This document shows positions 18,798-27,590 of a stretch of DNA of 64,000 nt, one piece after another. The DNA is taken from the NCBI GenBank assembly GCA_025055115.1, contig JANWYJ010000033.1, positions 1 through 64,000 of the forward strand, in the 5' to 3' direction. Position 1 is the first letter of the stretch; every line of letters starts with the position of its first letter. The notes beneath the pieces are model-generated. The model was given only the letters and a program-made list of their open reading frames with translations, made no database searches and had not been told where the DNA came from. This stretch comes from Gemmata sp. (GTDB lineage Bacteria > Planctomycetota > Planctomycetia > Gemmatales > Gemmataceae). The translations under genes and the position numbers were made by a program.

Positions 18798-19388
18798 CGG
18801 TTCTCGCCCCTGGCTCCACACCGGTGCGCACGCTTCGACCGGACGCCCCACTATTCGACTTTAGCATGCGAGCGAGCCACGGTTGCTAGCTGTTTTGCGG
18901 AATTCTCATTGTCCAGATGCCGTTGCCGATTCATCCCCAACCCGCCAAGCGGCAGTCATTGAGGTGAGATATCCAAGCGATGCACGGTCACAACCGGAAG
19001 GGCCGTCACCAAACCGCGAACAGAGATGTCACCAAACCGCGAACAGAGATGAAAGAGGCCAGAGTTGGGAAGCGATGGGCGCAACCCACTGGCCAACAAG
19101 GGCAAAAGATAAGGGCCAACATGGGCAGAAGATACGGGCAGAAGATAAGGACCAACAAGGGCAGAAGATACGGGCAGAAGATCGCCGCAGGTCCGATTCC
19201 TTGGGGGCGGACGATGTTCTTGGGGGCGGACGATGACCACAACCCGGAAGATCGCTCCAGGTCCGATTCGGGGGGCGAAATCCGTCCCCGGAGTGGGACA
19301 TCCCGCGGCAGGTCCGCGCGGCTCCCCACTCCGGCGATCGTGCCAACACACAGGCACGAACGACTTTCAAACCAATACCGATCGCCAA
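18798..19388. repeat. Repeat-rich spacer
   Basis: Contains a perfect 23-bp tandem duplication (19005-19027, 19028-19050), then a patchwork of GGGCAGAAGATA and GGCCAACAAGGG units (about 19090-19182), a duplicated GGGGGCGGACGATG (near 19203 and 19222) and two copies of AGGTCCGATTC. Near its right end is a long inverted repeat, listed separately. No gene recognised. Confidence 0.8.
19288..19334. terminator. Inverted repeat downstream of the OstA-like gene
   Basis: CCGGAGTGGG (19288-19297) pairs perfectly with CCCACTCCGG (19325-19334); the loop contains a nested CCGCG/CGCGG pair. It lies 54 bases beyond the stop of the minus-strand gene at 19389. There is no T-run, so it may be a factor-dependent end or an RNA-stabilising hairpin. 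Confidence 0.45.
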
Positions 19389-20573
19389 TCACGGCTTCAG
19401 CTGACCGCCGATGGCGCTAGCATCGAGCTTGTACTTCATACTGGCGGTGGTCAGTTCCGATTCGACACGACCGAGTTTATCTTTCACCTGAACTTTCACA
19501 TCGCCCATCATTTCCACTTGTCCGGTGCCTGCAAAGAATTTCAGTTCCTCACAGGTACCCTCGGCTCCGAAGCCCACGAAGCGGACTTTTCCGCGGGCGG
19601 TGATTTCTGACGGTCCGGGGCCTTTGTCGGGGGATTTAATGTCGATTTTTTCACAAGCCACTTTCAGAATCAGGTTATCCCCGTGTTTGACTTCGAAGGT
19701 CGGTTCGCCTTCCCCCACGCGCAGGATGATGCGGAATTTGGATTCTGTAGCCAGCGGTGGTGGGGGGGCAACTCCGAGGGGCGGCATTGGAGGAGAACCG
19801 GGCGTAGTGCCGCCTCCTTCGGCCATGGGCGGTTGCGGTTGTTTTTCGATAGCCGGAACCGGAAGGGTTGGATCGCTGGGCGCTGCGGTGGCTGTTGCGG
19901 CCTTCGTTGAGCGGGGCTGTTCTGCTGGGGCCGGGCTTTTGACCGGCTCGGCCATCGGCGGGATGAGGTCTTCGGTGGGCAGCGCGGGTGTCGGCTTGGG
20001 AGCCAATGTGGGCGGTTCAGCGACCGGCGCGGAGGGTGCGGGAGAAGTGGGTGGCAGTGGGGTCGCCGGCGGCATGGCTGCGTTGGTGGATGTTTTCGCC
20101 TCGACGGCCGGCGGAATTGCGGGAATGGCCGGTTCCGTCGTATTCGTCGCGGGAGTGGGCATGGCCGCAGGAAGCGCCGGCAGGTTGGCGCTAGCGGGCT
20201 TCACCTCGGTGGGAGTGGTGGGTTGGGGTTGGGTGGCCGTTTTTTCGGGCACCGGCATCGCGGGAAGTGGCGGAACGTCGGGCACTGCCGGCCAGAGATT
20301 GGTAGCGTTGCTGGAGCCAGCGGGGGGTGAAACGGCCGGCGGGACCGGCACGGCAGGATCGGTCGATTCTGTCACCATAGGCGGCGGTGGTAGTGGTAGT
20401 TCCGGTTTGGTAGGGGCACCGGCGGGGGGAACTTTCCCCTCCGCTTGGGCCATCGGGGTTTCTTCCGAGCGGCCTTTGGTACGGTCGAGTTTGGGGCATT
20501 GGCTGGCTGCACCCGCCAAGCCGCCAATGGAAATACCCAGAACCCCGGCCATTAACTTCCAGCGGGTCAACAT
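19389..20573 (-). CDS. Proline-rich envelope protein with OstA/LptA-like domain
   Basis: A 394-residue exported protein. An N-terminal hydrophobic helix (KLMAGVLGISIGGLAGAA) is followed by about 240 residues of Pro/Ala/Thr-rich linker and a C-terminal domain of about 115 residues: FEVKHGDNLILKVACEKIDI, EITARGKVRFVGFGAEGTCEELKF and GQVEMMGDVKVQVKD have the strand spacing and G-x-V/A-D-type pattern of LptA/OstA lipid-transport beta-jellyrolls. The helix is followed by SQC, a poor lipobox. GAGGAG upstream of 20573 fixes the start. Role in envelope lipid or polysaccharide handling is inferred only from the fold resemblance. Confidence 0.7.
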   Translation of the reverse strand: MLTRWKLMAGVLGISIGGLAGAASQCPKLDRTKGRSEETPMAQAEGKVPPAGAPTKPELPLPPPPMVTESTDPAVPVPPAVSPPAGSSNATNLWPAVPDVPPLPAMPVPEKTATQPQPTTPTEVKPASANLPALPAAMPTPATNTTEPAIPAIPPAVEAKTSTNAAMPPATPLPPTSPAPSAPVAEPPTLAPKPTPALPTEDLIPPMAEPVKSPAPAEQPRSTKAATATAAPSDPTLPVPAIEKQPQPPMAEGGGTTPGSPPMPPLGVAPPPPLATESKFRIILRVGEGEPTFEVKHGDNLILKVACEKIDIKSPDKGPGPSEITARGKVRFVGFGAEGTCEELKFFAGTGQVEMMGDVKVQVKDKLGRVESELTTASMKYKLDASAIGGQLKP

Positions 20574-20864
20574 GGGGGAATTCTCCTCGCAACGGCGTGG
20601 CAACCGGGGGAAAGCCGCGAATATCCGCATTCGCGGGGTCGCCGACGGCCAAATCAACCACGGGGGTCATACCGCGACTTTCTTTCCATGTCTGCGCCAC
20701 TTTCCCCGGTTGTGCGGTGAAGCGGGAAACTCTAGCGCCTCTCTGCGCCGCACAAGAAGGGCGCGGCGGCAACAGGTCATCAGAGCGGATTTCTCCGCCG
20801 GGGCTACCGCTTCTGTTTCCGGCATGTACACTGTCCCCGGAATCCTCTCCCCCCGTGATGAGAG

Positions 20865-21866
20865 ATGGTGGTCATGGCGCGTCCGAAAGTGTTTGTCAGT
20901 CGCCGGATACCCGAAGTTGGTCTGCAAGCCATTGCCGCGGAGTGCGATGTTGAAGTGTGGCCGGAGCCATTGCCCCCTCCGGCCGACGAGCTACTGCGTC
21001 GTGTCCGCGATTGCGATGGTTTGGTATCGCTCCTGACCGACCGGATCGATGGTACGCTACTCGATGCCGCCCCTCGGTTGAAGGTGGTGAGTAACTATGC
21101 GGTTGGCTTCAACAACGTCGATGTGGCCGCTTGTACGCAACGTGGGGTGTGCGTGGGCAATACCCCAGGAGTGTTAACCGATGCCACGGCCGATCTGGCC
21201 GTCACGCTACTTTTAGCCGCAGCTCGGCGGATTGGGGAAGGCCAAGCCGATGCCCGAAGCGGGAAGTGGAAAACATGGGAACCACTGGGTTGGTTAGGCC
21301 AAGATTTGGTTGGGCGAACCCTGGGCATCGTCGGCATGGGGCGGATTGGTTTTGCGACCGCCAAGCGGTTGCATCACGGCTGGGGGATGAAAGTTCTCTA
21401 CACCGACCAAGTGCCCAATGCGCTGGCCGAGAAAGAACTCAGCGCCCAGCGGGTCGACTTCGATGACTTGTTGGCCCAAAGCGACTTTGTTTCAGTCCAT
21501 GTCGACCTGAACCCGACCACATACCGGATGTTTGGCGCGGCACAATTCCAGAAAATGAAAAGAACGGCGGTCTTTGTCAACACGGCCCGGGGGCCACTGG
21601 TCGATCAGGCCGCACTGGCCCACGCCCTGCGCACAGGAACGATCTTCGCCGCGGGGCTGGATGTCACCGATCCTGAACCGCTGCCTCCGGATCATGAACT
21701 CTACCAATTGCCCAACTGTCTCATCGTTCCTCACATTGCCAGTGCCACCGTGGAAACCCGCAACGCCATGGCCCGCTTGTGTGCCAACAACCTGCTCGCC
21801 GGTGTGCGCGGTGAACCGCTGCCCCACTGGGTCAACCCCGAAGTCGCCGAGAAACGACGACAATAG
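20865..21866 (+). CDS. D-2-hydroxyacid dehydrogenase (glyoxylate/hydroxypyruvate reductase type)
   Basis: A 333-residue NAD(P)-dependent D-isomer 2-hydroxyacid dehydrogenase. Seen: KVVSNYAVGFNNVDVAACTQRG, the dinucleotide-binding GRTLGIVGMGRIGFATAKR, the catalytic Arg in NTARGPLVDQAAL, Glu in DVTDPEPLPPDHELY and His in IVPHIASATVETR. The pattern is that of glycerate dehydrogenase/glyoxylate reductase rather than SerA, since no ACT domain is present. Two in-frame ATGs three codons apart (20865, 20874) both have plausible upstream purines. It stands divergently from the OstA-like gene across a 291-base gap in which no further feature was found. Confidence 0.9.
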   Translation: MVVMARPKVFVSRRIPEVGLQAIAAECDVEVWPEPLPPPADELLRRVRDCDGLVSLLTDRIDGTLLDAAPRLKVVSNYAVGFNNVDVAACTQRGVCVGNTPGVLTDATADLAVTLLLAAARRIGEGQADARSGKWKTWEPLGWLGQDLVGRTLGIVGMGRIGFATAKRLHHGWGMKVLYTDQVPNALAEKELSAQRVDFDDLLAQSDFVSVHVDLNPTTYRMFGAAQFQKMKRTAVFVNTARGPLVDQAALAHALRTGTIFAAGLDVTDPEPLPPDHELYQLPNCLIVPHIASATVETRNAMARLCANNLLAGVRGEPLPHWVNPEVAEKRRQ

Positions 21867-22261
21867 CACCAACTCCGGCCATTATAGCCCTGATTCCCCT
21901 GCCAAACTCCACGGGCGCCGACAACGACCCGCTGGTGGAATCGCGTCCGCCCCGGGGAACCCGCCGGTTCCCCAAAAAATCCCTCTTGGTCTGGCAGAAA
22001 ATCGCTATCTAGGTGCTCCGCCGGCGGGTCTTTCCCCGTTTCCCGGCAATTTCCCCCTGCTCTGGCAGAAAAGCCCCCCTCTCATCCTTATCCCCCTCTC
22101 ATCCTGGATCTTTGTTTGAGATGGTCGTGGCATTTCCGTTCGCTCCGTAGTGCCTTTATCGCGCTGTCGAGCGAATCTGGCTCGGTTTCGCCGCTACGAA
22201 CTCTCATTTCCCCCCGTCAGCGCGGCGATGATTCCACTGACCAAGACGTGGAGTTCGTCCC
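21867..22261. other. Spacer without recognised gene
   Basis: The only structure seen is short repetition: TCTGGCAGAAAA appears near 21993 and 22055, and CCCCTCTCATCCT twice in a row near 22077-22105. GTGGAG shortly before 22262 is the likely ribosome-binding site of the next gene. Confidence 0.6.
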
Positions 22262-22945
22262 ATGACCTCGTTTCTGATGGCCACCGTTTGGCTGGCAACG
22301 GCGGCGGCACCCGCTTATTCTCCGCCCTCCCAACCGCCCACAACACGCTACTACTTCATTCTCTTTGGCGGCCAATCGGTGCCGTTTATTCCGCGAACGG
22401 CTCATACATTCGCCACTTTTGTGAAAGTGACGACAACCGATAAGAATGACCCGATCGTCGAAACCGTGACAATCAGTTGGCTTCCCGTGGATGGGAAAGT
22501 CCATCCGTGGCGCTTGCGGACTGTTGAAGGGAAAAACTTCAGCTTAGAAGAAACCTTGGCCCTGGCGGCACGCGATAATGTGCGTGTGTCGATGTGGGGT
22601 CCGTTCGAGATCGACGCGGCACGCTACGAGTCGGCCGTGGTGCAAGCGAAGTTATTGGCCAGCGGTGCTGTCCGTTACCGCGTTCTCGATTCGCTGGGCC
22701 GCAATCGCAGGGTGTCGCACTGTGTTCATGCCGTCACTTATGCCGACCCGCAGTTACAATGGCTCCGGCAACCCGTATTACGGGTCGGCGAGCCAGGAAC
22801 TAGCAAACTGGCGATAAAATATGCGGAAAGCGGAGCGTTTCTGAGTCCCGAAACACACGATTGGCTGCTCCCGCTGTTGGGCTTGGACCAACAACCCATC
22901 ATTCGCCGGGAATTGGGCGAAATTGTTCCGCGACAGTGGCGATGA
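22262..22945 (+). CDS. Hypothetical secreted protein
   Basis: A 227-residue protein with a short signal peptide (MTSFLMATVWLATAAAPAYS) and no family I can name. The mature part starts YYFILFGGQSVPFIPRTAHTFATFVKV and later has WLPVDGKVHPWRLRTVEGKNFSL, then a helix-rich region and VHAVTYADPQLQWLRQPVLRVGEPGTS; this looks like a single globular extracytoplasmic domain. ATG at 22262 is preceded by GTGGAG. rdgB starts 30 bases downstream on the same strand, so the two are probably co-transcribed, without an obvious functional link. Confidence 0.78.
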   Translation: MTSFLMATVWLATAAAPAYSPPSQPPTTRYYFILFGGQSVPFIPRTAHTFATFVKVTTTDKNDPIVETVTISWLPVDGKVHPWRLRTVEGKNFSLEETLALAARDNVRVSMWGPFEIDAARYESAVVQAKLLASGAVRYRVLDSLGRNRRVSHCVHAVTYADPQLQWLRQPVLRVGEPGTSKLAIKYAESGAFLSPETHDWLLPLLGLDQQPIIRRELGEIVPRQWR

Positions 22946-22975
22946 CCCACGGCGACAATCGAGGCTTTGGATTCT

Positions 22976-23581
22976 ATGGAACGGATTGTGTTGGGCAGCC
23001 GCAATCGGAAGAAACTCCAGGAGATGATCGCCCTTCTGGGCGATTTGCCGGTGGAATTCACCGATCTGACGCCCTATCCCCAAGCTCCCGAAGTTGCGGA
23101 AACCGCCGATTCCTTCCTCGGCAACGCTACCCTCAAAGCCACCCAACTGGCTCAGGCTCTGAAAACATGGGTGATCGGCGAGGATAGCGGATTGTGCGTC
23201 CCGGCGCTGGGCGGTGCTCCGGGTATTTATTCGGCGCGTTATGCGGGTGTTCATGGTGACGACGAAGCCAATAACGCCAAACTGTTAGGTGCAATGGCGC
23301 ACCTGACAGGAGATCAGCGGGCCGCTTACTATGTCAGCACCGCGGTTTTGGCCAATCCGCAAGGCGAAGTGGTGGGCTATGGAGAAGGTCGCTGTCATGG
23401 CTTCATCGCCACGCAACGCCGCGGTCACGGCGGCTTCGGCTACGACCCGCTCTTCATCGTCCCCGCTTACGGTCGAACCTTTGGCGAACTGCCGCCGGAG
23501 GTCAAGCAGCGCCTCAGCCACCGGGCCGAGGCGCTGAAACAACTGCGTCCCATTCTGGAGCAGTGTCTGTCCAGAAAGTGA
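22976..23581 (+). CDS. rdgB: XTP/dITP diphosphatase
   Basis: RdgB/HAM1-type house-cleaning pyrophosphatase that hydrolyses non-canonical purine nucleoside triphosphates. The 201-residue protein has VLGSRNRKKLQEM (substrate-binding SxNxxK-like motif), FLGNATLKATQLA, VIGEDSGLCVPALGGAPGIYSARYAG (the catalytic acidic motif) and GFGYDPLFIVP. Start at ATG 22976 with GAGG upstream; a TTG three codons earlier is possible. Its stop codon is buried in a 10-bp inverted repeat shared with the dispersed TGTCCAGAAAGTGAACA motif. Confidence 0.95.
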   Translation: MERIVLGSRNRKKLQEMIALLGDLPVEFTDLTPYPQAPEVAETADSFLGNATLKATQLAQALKTWVIGEDSGLCVPALGGAPGIYSARYAGVHGDDEANNAKLLGAMAHLTGDQRAAYYVSTAVLANPQGEVVGYGEGRCHGFIATQRRGHGGFGYDPLFIVPAYGRTFGELPPEVKQRLSHRAEALKQLRPILEQCLSRK

Positions 23582-23600
23582 ACAGGCCAATTTCTGGACA
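23569..23600 (+). repeat. Inverted repeat spanning the rdgB stop codon
   Basis: TGTCCAGAAA (23569-23578) pairs perfectly with TTTCTGGACA (23591-23600) across a 13-base loop. The left arm plus loop start equals the motif found three times upstream of nuoI. No T-run follows, so a terminator role is doubtful. Confidence 0.7.
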
Positions 23601-23634
23601 AACGTTCCGCAACCATAGCCAACGGAATCGGGAT

Positions 23635-24018
23635 ATGAACTTTCCGCGTGGGGTCTTGCTCGTTTGTGCCGCGGCTTTCCTGGTCTTTGGTGTGTGGGGT
23701 TGCTTGGCGTCTGAGTCGATGCTGGCGCTGGTGGATGTGGTCGCCACCACGGCCACCGCGCGAGCCGATGTCCGCGCGCAATATGGCGGCTTCACGCTCG
23801 GAATGGGCTTGTTTTTGTTGATGTGCGTCTGGCGGCCATCGTGGACCGGCCCTGGGTTAGTGGCCAGCGGCTGTACCCTCACAGGCTTCGCCGCGGCGCG
23901 ATGGTGGGTCATCTTCACCGATGAACCCGTTTCCCCCACGATCTCGGCGCTAGCGCTCTCCGAAGCCTGCGGTGCGGTGTTATCGTGGATCGCGTGGCGG
24001 ATGGACACAACGAGGTGA
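23635..24018 (+). CDS. DUF4345-like membrane protein
   Basis: A 127-residue protein with about four hydrophobic segments (residues 7-25, 50-68, 74-92, 98-118), starting MNFPRGVLLVCAAAFLVFG. The spacing of helices and the segment AQYGGFTLGMGLFLL resemble the DUF4345/DoxX-like small membrane family; function is unknown. The upstream extension of the open frame covers the rdgB 3' hairpin and is not used. The xerC/D start codon follows four bases after the stop and its ribosome-binding site overlaps this gene's end, so the pair is translationally linked. Confidence 0.7.
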   Translation: MNFPRGVLLVCAAAFLVFGVWGCLASESMLALVDVVATTATARADVRAQYGGFTLGMGLFLLMCVWRPSWTGPGLVASGCTLTGFAAARWWVIFTDEPVSPTISALALSEACGAVLSWIAWRMDTTR

Positions 24019-24022
24019 CAAC

Positions 24023-25012
24023 GTGACACTGCGGGAACTCCAGGCCGATATCGCTGCCTTCCGGCATTATCTGCACGCCGAACGGGGCCTGTCCGACAAC
24101 ACCGTACAGGCCTATGGTCGCGATCTGGACCGCTTCGCCCGCTGGGCGGCCCTGGTGCGTTTCACGGACTATTCCCGGCCTACCCTCCACGAACTGGCCC
24201 GCTACATTGGCTTTCTGCACGACGAACAGCTCTCGCCACCGAGCATCGCCCGGCATTTGGTTTCGCTCAAGATGTTCTACCGCTTCTTGCGGTTGGAAGA
24301 ACGGGCTGATGCCGCGGCCATTGACCTGCTTGGTTCTCCGAAACTGTGGGAACGCATCCCCGAGGTTCTACCGCCTGAAGCCGTGGAAGCACTCATCCAC
24401 GCCCCGCAACCAGGCGACCGGTTTTTTCTTCGCGACCGGGCGATGCTGGAAACCCTCTACGCCACGGGTTGCCGAGCGTCGGAAGTTGTCAACCTGAAGT
24501 TGAACGATCTGTATTTGGATGCGGGCTTCTGCAAATGTTTCGGCAAAGGCCGCAAGCAACGGGTCGTTCCGCTCGGAAAACCCGCCATTGCCGCTTTGCG
24601 GGCCTACCTCCATGGTGGAACCCCGGACCAACGCGGACGCCCCAGCACCACCAGCGAGATGGTCTTTGTCAGTAAAAGTGGCCGCCCACTGACGCGTATT
24701 CACCTGTGGGCGATTGTGAAGAAGTACTGCCAACGGGCAGGGTTACCTCGTACCGTCAGCCCCCATACGCTCCGCCACAGTTTCGCCACCCACCTTCTGG
24801 CCGGCGGGGCGGATTTACGCAGCGTCCAGGAGATGTTGGGGCACGCGTCGATTCAAACCACGCAGATTTACACCCACGTCGACCGCGATCGACTGAAAAC
24901 CCTGCACCGGCAATTCCACCCCAAAGGCCAACCTCGGCCTGGCCCCAGCCACCCCGACAACCAGCCTCCACCCCAGCCCACAAACTCCCCCGCCGATCCG
25001 AATACCCGATGA
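24023..25012 (+). CDS. xerD: Tyrosine recombinase XerC/XerD
   Basis: A 329-residue site-specific tyrosine recombinase of the chromosome-dimer-resolution group. The N-terminal SAM-like domain (FRHYLHAERGLSDNTVQAYGRDL) precedes the catalytic domain with Arg in YATGCRASEVVNL, Lys in FGKGRKQRVVPLG, HTLRHSFATHLLAGGADL (His-x-x-Arg), GHASIQTTQIYTH (second His and the Tyr nucleophile). A Pro-rich tail of about 30 residues is extra. It is more XerD- than XerC-like in my reading, but this is uncertain. GTG start at 24023, with GAGGTG overlapping the preceding stop. No phage or integron context, so probably housekeeping. Confidence 0.9.
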   Translation: MTLRELQADIAAFRHYLHAERGLSDNTVQAYGRDLDRFARWAALVRFTDYSRPTLHELARYIGFLHDEQLSPPSIARHLVSLKMFYRFLRLEERADAAAIDLLGSPKLWERIPEVLPPEAVEALIHAPQPGDRFFLRDRAMLETLYATGCRASEVVNLKLNDLYLDAGFCKCFGKGRKQRVVPLGKPAIAALRAYLHGGTPDQRGRPSTTSEMVFVSKSGRPLTRIHLWAIVKKYCQRAGLPRTVSPHTLRHSFATHLLAGGADLRSVQEMLGHASIQTTQIYTHVDRDRLKTLHRQFHPKGQPRPGPSHPDNQPPPQPTNSPADPNTR

Positions 25013-25063
25013 TTGGCGAGATTTTCCCATTCCCTGTAAAATCGGAGCCATTGGCCAGCGAAT

Positions 25064-25086
25064 GAGCCTCTGACGGAGGCTCTTTC
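25064..25086 (+). terminator. Hairpin after xerC/D
   Basis: GAGCCTC (25064-25070) and GAGGCTC (25076-25082) form a 7-bp stem with a 5-base loop, followed by TTTC. It lies 51 bases after the recombinase stop and before the next ATG; a modest terminator or attenuator. Confidence 0.45.
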
Positions 25087-25111
25087 ACCACACTTGTAAC
25101 TGAGGGCTACC

Positions 25112-25570
25112 ATGTCTGCACCAGCACCCGATCTGCCACCGATGAAGGAGTACAAATCCGTACAGTATGAATTCAACGAGGAGCAAAACCGCGAGTTCTC
25201 TGCATTGGCCGACGCGATGCGGGTCACCGCGGGACTGATGCAGTTGGTCGGGCTAGCCTTTGTGGTGTTGACCGCAATGACCACCCTCCACGCCGTCAAC
25301 GAGGGCGAAACCGGCTTTGGCCACTACGGTACCGCGATTGGTTTAGGGGCTGCGGCGCTTCTGTGCCTGTGCATTGGATTTTGGACCGGTGGGGCCGCCG
25401 ATTCGTTCCGGAAAATCGCCGAAACAAAAAACGAGGACATCTGGCATCTGATGAATGCCGTCGGTTCGCTCCGTTCGATGTATGGGTTGATGCGCACGAT
25501 CATTTTTGGCAGCTTGGTGCTGGCCGTTGTCGGTTTGGGGCTAGTCGCTTTCGCCGCGATCGGGAAGTGA
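25112..25570 (+). CDS. Hypothetical membrane protein
   Basis: A 152-residue protein with an acidic N-terminal stretch (YEFNEEQNREFSALADAMR) and three hydrophobic helices (about residues 38-58, 70-92, 128-150). No catalytic motif and no recognised family. Preceded by a hairpin and TGAGGG about 10 bases before the ATG. It converges with mqnC 41 bases later; the gap contains an AAGTGAG/CTCACTT hairpin likely to end both transcripts. Confidence 0.75.
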   Translation: MSAPAPDLPPMKEYKSVQYEFNEEQNREFSALADAMRVTAGLMQLVGLAFVVLTAMTTLHAVNEGETGFGHYGTAIGLGAAALLCLCIGFWTGGAADSFRKIAETKNEDIWHLMNAVGSLRSMYGLMRTIIFGSLVLAVVGLGLVAFAAIGK

Positions 25571-25600
25571 GAGCAGTTTTTCGGCTAACGCCTCACTTTT
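25565..25600. terminator. Candidate bidirectional terminator
   Basis: AAGTGAG (25565-25571, overlapping the stop) pairs with CTCACTT (25592-25598) followed by TT; the loop is 20 bases and contains TTTTT. It lies between two convergent genes. Confidence 0.4.
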
Positions 25601-25611
25601 GTGCTGTGGGT

Positions 25612-26745
25612 TCAATTGAGCAGGGGGAGAGCCGTAGCCGAGGTCCGCTCTGGCTGCGCCTGTAGGGGTTGCGGCGGTCGTTCTTCGATCAATTCGTAGA
25701 AGACGTTGCGTTGCCGCGGTTCCCAGCCGGCTTCGCGGATGCTCCGCTTGATTTCTTCGAGCGTCAGATAGTGGACGGTGCCGGCACTGGCGACCACATT
25801 TTCTTCGATCATGAGTGACCCCATGTCGTTGGCGCCAAAGAAAAGGGCGATTTGCCCGATTTTGCCCCCTTGGGTCACCCACGAGGATTGAATGTTGGGG
25901 ATGTTGTCGAGGAAGAGGCGAGCGATAGCCTGGGTGCGGAGGTATTCGAAGGCCCCCACTTCCGGGAAGTGCGCCATCTTATGACCTGGTTGCATAGTCC
26001 AGGCAATGAACGCGGTGAACCCACCGGTTTCGTCTTGCAGCTCGCGGAGCCGGGTGAGGTGTTCGACGCGATCCGCATCGGTTTCGATATGGCCGAACAT
26101 CATTGTACAGGTGCCTTTGCCGCCGAGTTGATGCCACACTCGGCACACTTCGAGCCATTCATCGGCCAGGGCTTTGCCTTTGGTCAGTTCCTTGCGGACC
26201 CGGTCGACGAGGATTTCCCCGCCGCCACCAGGTAGCGAGCCGAGGCCAGCGTCTTTGAGCCGTTGCAGCACTTCTTTCAGGGGAATTTTGTTGATTTTGT
26301 GGAAATGCCAGATTTCCGGAGGGCTGAAGGCGTGCAAATTCACCTGTGGGAAGCGGCTGCGCAGGTCGCGGAGCAATTCTTCGTACCATTCGAGCTTCAG
26401 GGAGGGGTGCATCCCACCTTGGAGCAAGATTTGATCGCCGCCTAGGGCGATGGTCTCTTCCACTTTCTTGTACAGTTCTTCGCGGGGCAGAATGTAGGCG
26501 TCGGCGTCGTGGGATTTGCGGTAGAAGGCGCAGAAGTCGCACACCGCGGCGCAAATGTTGGTGTAGTTGATGTTGCGGTCGATGTTGTAGGTGCGATACG
26601 GTTCGGGGTGCAGACGCAGGGTCACGGCATGGGCGGCCCGGCCCAGTCGGAGCAGGTCGCGGCACGCGAACAGTTGCAGGCATTCGTCCGGCGTGATGCG
26701 GACACCGTCGGTAGCTTTGGCCAGAATGCGGTCGATAGTGGTCAT
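25612..26745 (-). CDS. mqnC: Dehypoxanthine futalosine cyclase (radical SAM)
   Basis: Radical-SAM enzyme of the futalosine route to menaquinone; forms the cyclic product from dehypoxanthine futalosine. The 377-residue protein has the [4Fe-4S] motif CAAVCDFC in NINYTNICAAVCDFCAFYR, then LLQGGMHPSLKLEWYEELL, NLHAFSPPEIWHF and GLGSLPGGGGEILVDRVR, all typical of MqnC/MqnE. The N-terminal DECLQLF region and partnership with mqnA favour MqnC over MqnE. The C-terminal 25 residues are Pro/Gln-rich. Its ATG overlaps the stop of mqnA by four bases, so the two are one operon. Confidence 0.92.
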   Translation of the reverse strand: MTTIDRILAKATDGVRITPDECLQLFACRDLLRLGRAAHAVTLRLHPEPYRTYNIDRNINYTNICAAVCDFCAFYRKSHDADAYILPREELYKKVEETIALGGDQILLQGGMHPSLKLEWYEELLRDLRSRFPQVNLHAFSPPEIWHFHKINKIPLKEVLQRLKDAGLGSLPGGGGEILVDRVRKELTKGKALADEWLEVCRVWHQLGGKGTCTMMFGHIETDADRVEHLTRLRELQDETGGFTAFIAWTMQPGHKMAHFPEVGAFEYLRTQAIARLFLDNIPNIQSSWVTQGGKIGQIALFFGANDMGSLMIEENVVASAGTVHYLTLEEIKRSIREAGWEPRQRNVFYELIEERPPQPLQAQPERTSATALPLLN

Positions 26746-27590
26746 GGTGTCTCCCCGGCCAACGGCGCGGAGTAAGTTGGGCGCGGTGGCGTGCGCAAAT
26801 AGTGTACAGCGCTGTTGCCGCGGCGTTCCCGGTCGAGGGCGTCCACGAATTCGCGGAATTTCCGCATCCCGGCCAGTTCGAACGGGCCGAGGTTGTAGCG
26901 GATCACGTTGGTGAAGTAGCGGCGGCAGTAGCCGGCGTCGAGCTGGAGCCGTTCGGCTTCGCGCTGGGCGATTTCCCCGGCATGGGCCAGGCCATATTCC
27001 TTGGCCTTGTGGAAAGCCGTTGCCGTTTCACCCAACTGAACCCCCGCACGAACCGCCCAGACCGCAAAGACCATCGGTAATCCGGTCCAGTTGGTCCACT
27101 CTTCGCCGAGGTCGTAGGCGTAACGGTAGCCAGGCAGGCAGGCACGCATGGCCCGATCGCCGATGAGCAGCACGGCGTCGGTCTCGAGCGCATCTGCGGC
27201 TGCGTCGATCGGCAACGGGCGAACCTCCGGCTGGACGCCGTAGCGTTGACGCAGAAGAATTTGGGTCAGCGCCGCACTGGTGCGTGAACCTTCATCCAAG
27301 GCCACCGTGCGGATCGCTTCCCACGGCACTTGGCTGAAGAGTGTGACGCTCAGGACTGGCCCCCGCGAACCGATGGCGATGTTCGGGATGAAACTGTAGT
27401 TGTGGCCCCGGAAGAACTCGACCACCGGAATCAGGCCCACGTCGAGTTGGCCTGCGGCCAGCTGATCGGCCAATCGGCTGGGTAAATCGAGCGTCAGTTC
27501 GATGTTGGGTGCAAAGTCGGTCAGCCGCTCGATGAGCGGCTTGGTATTGAGGTAGTTGACTGCTCCGACTCGCAGCCGTGGCGCTGTCAT
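26742..27590 (-). CDS. mqnA: Chorismate dehydratase
   Basis: MqnA (periplasmic-binding-protein fold, but cytoplasmic), first committed step of the futalosine menaquinone pathway, dehydrating chorismate to 3-enolpyruvyl-benzoate. The 282-residue protein has RVGAVNYLNTKPLIERL at the start, QLDVGLIPVVEF, IGSRGPVLSVTLFS, ALDEGSRTSAAL and DAVLLIGDRAM, and the GLPMVFAVWAVR strand; all standard. ATGA overlap with mqnC downstream. The presence of this pair says that the organism makes menaquinone from chorismate without the classical men genes. Confidence 0.93.
   Translation of the reverse strand: MTAPRLRVGAVNYLNTKPLIERLTDFAPNIELTLDLPSRLADQLAAGQLDVGLIPVVEFFRGHNYSFIPNIAIGSRGPVLSVTLFSQVPWEAIRTVALDEGSRTSAALTQILLRQRYGVQPEVRPLPIDAAADALETDAVLLIGDRAMRACLPGYRYAYDLGEEWTNWTGLPMVFAVWAVRAGVQLGETATAFHKAKEYGLAHAGEIAQREAERLQLDAGYCRRYFTNVIRYNLGPFELAGMRKFREFVDALDRERRGNSAVHYLRTPPRPTYSAPLAGETP

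Noticed and set aside
18956-19392. Several overlapping frames and clustered short repeats suggesting a CRISPR array
   Set aside because: Repeat units are directly adjacent or patchy with no regular unique spacers and no cas genes; simple tandem duplication explains them.
24023-25012. Recombinase gene as a sign of an integrated element
   Set aside because: Sequence is of the housekeeping XerC/D type; no att-like repeats, tRNA or phage genes flank it.
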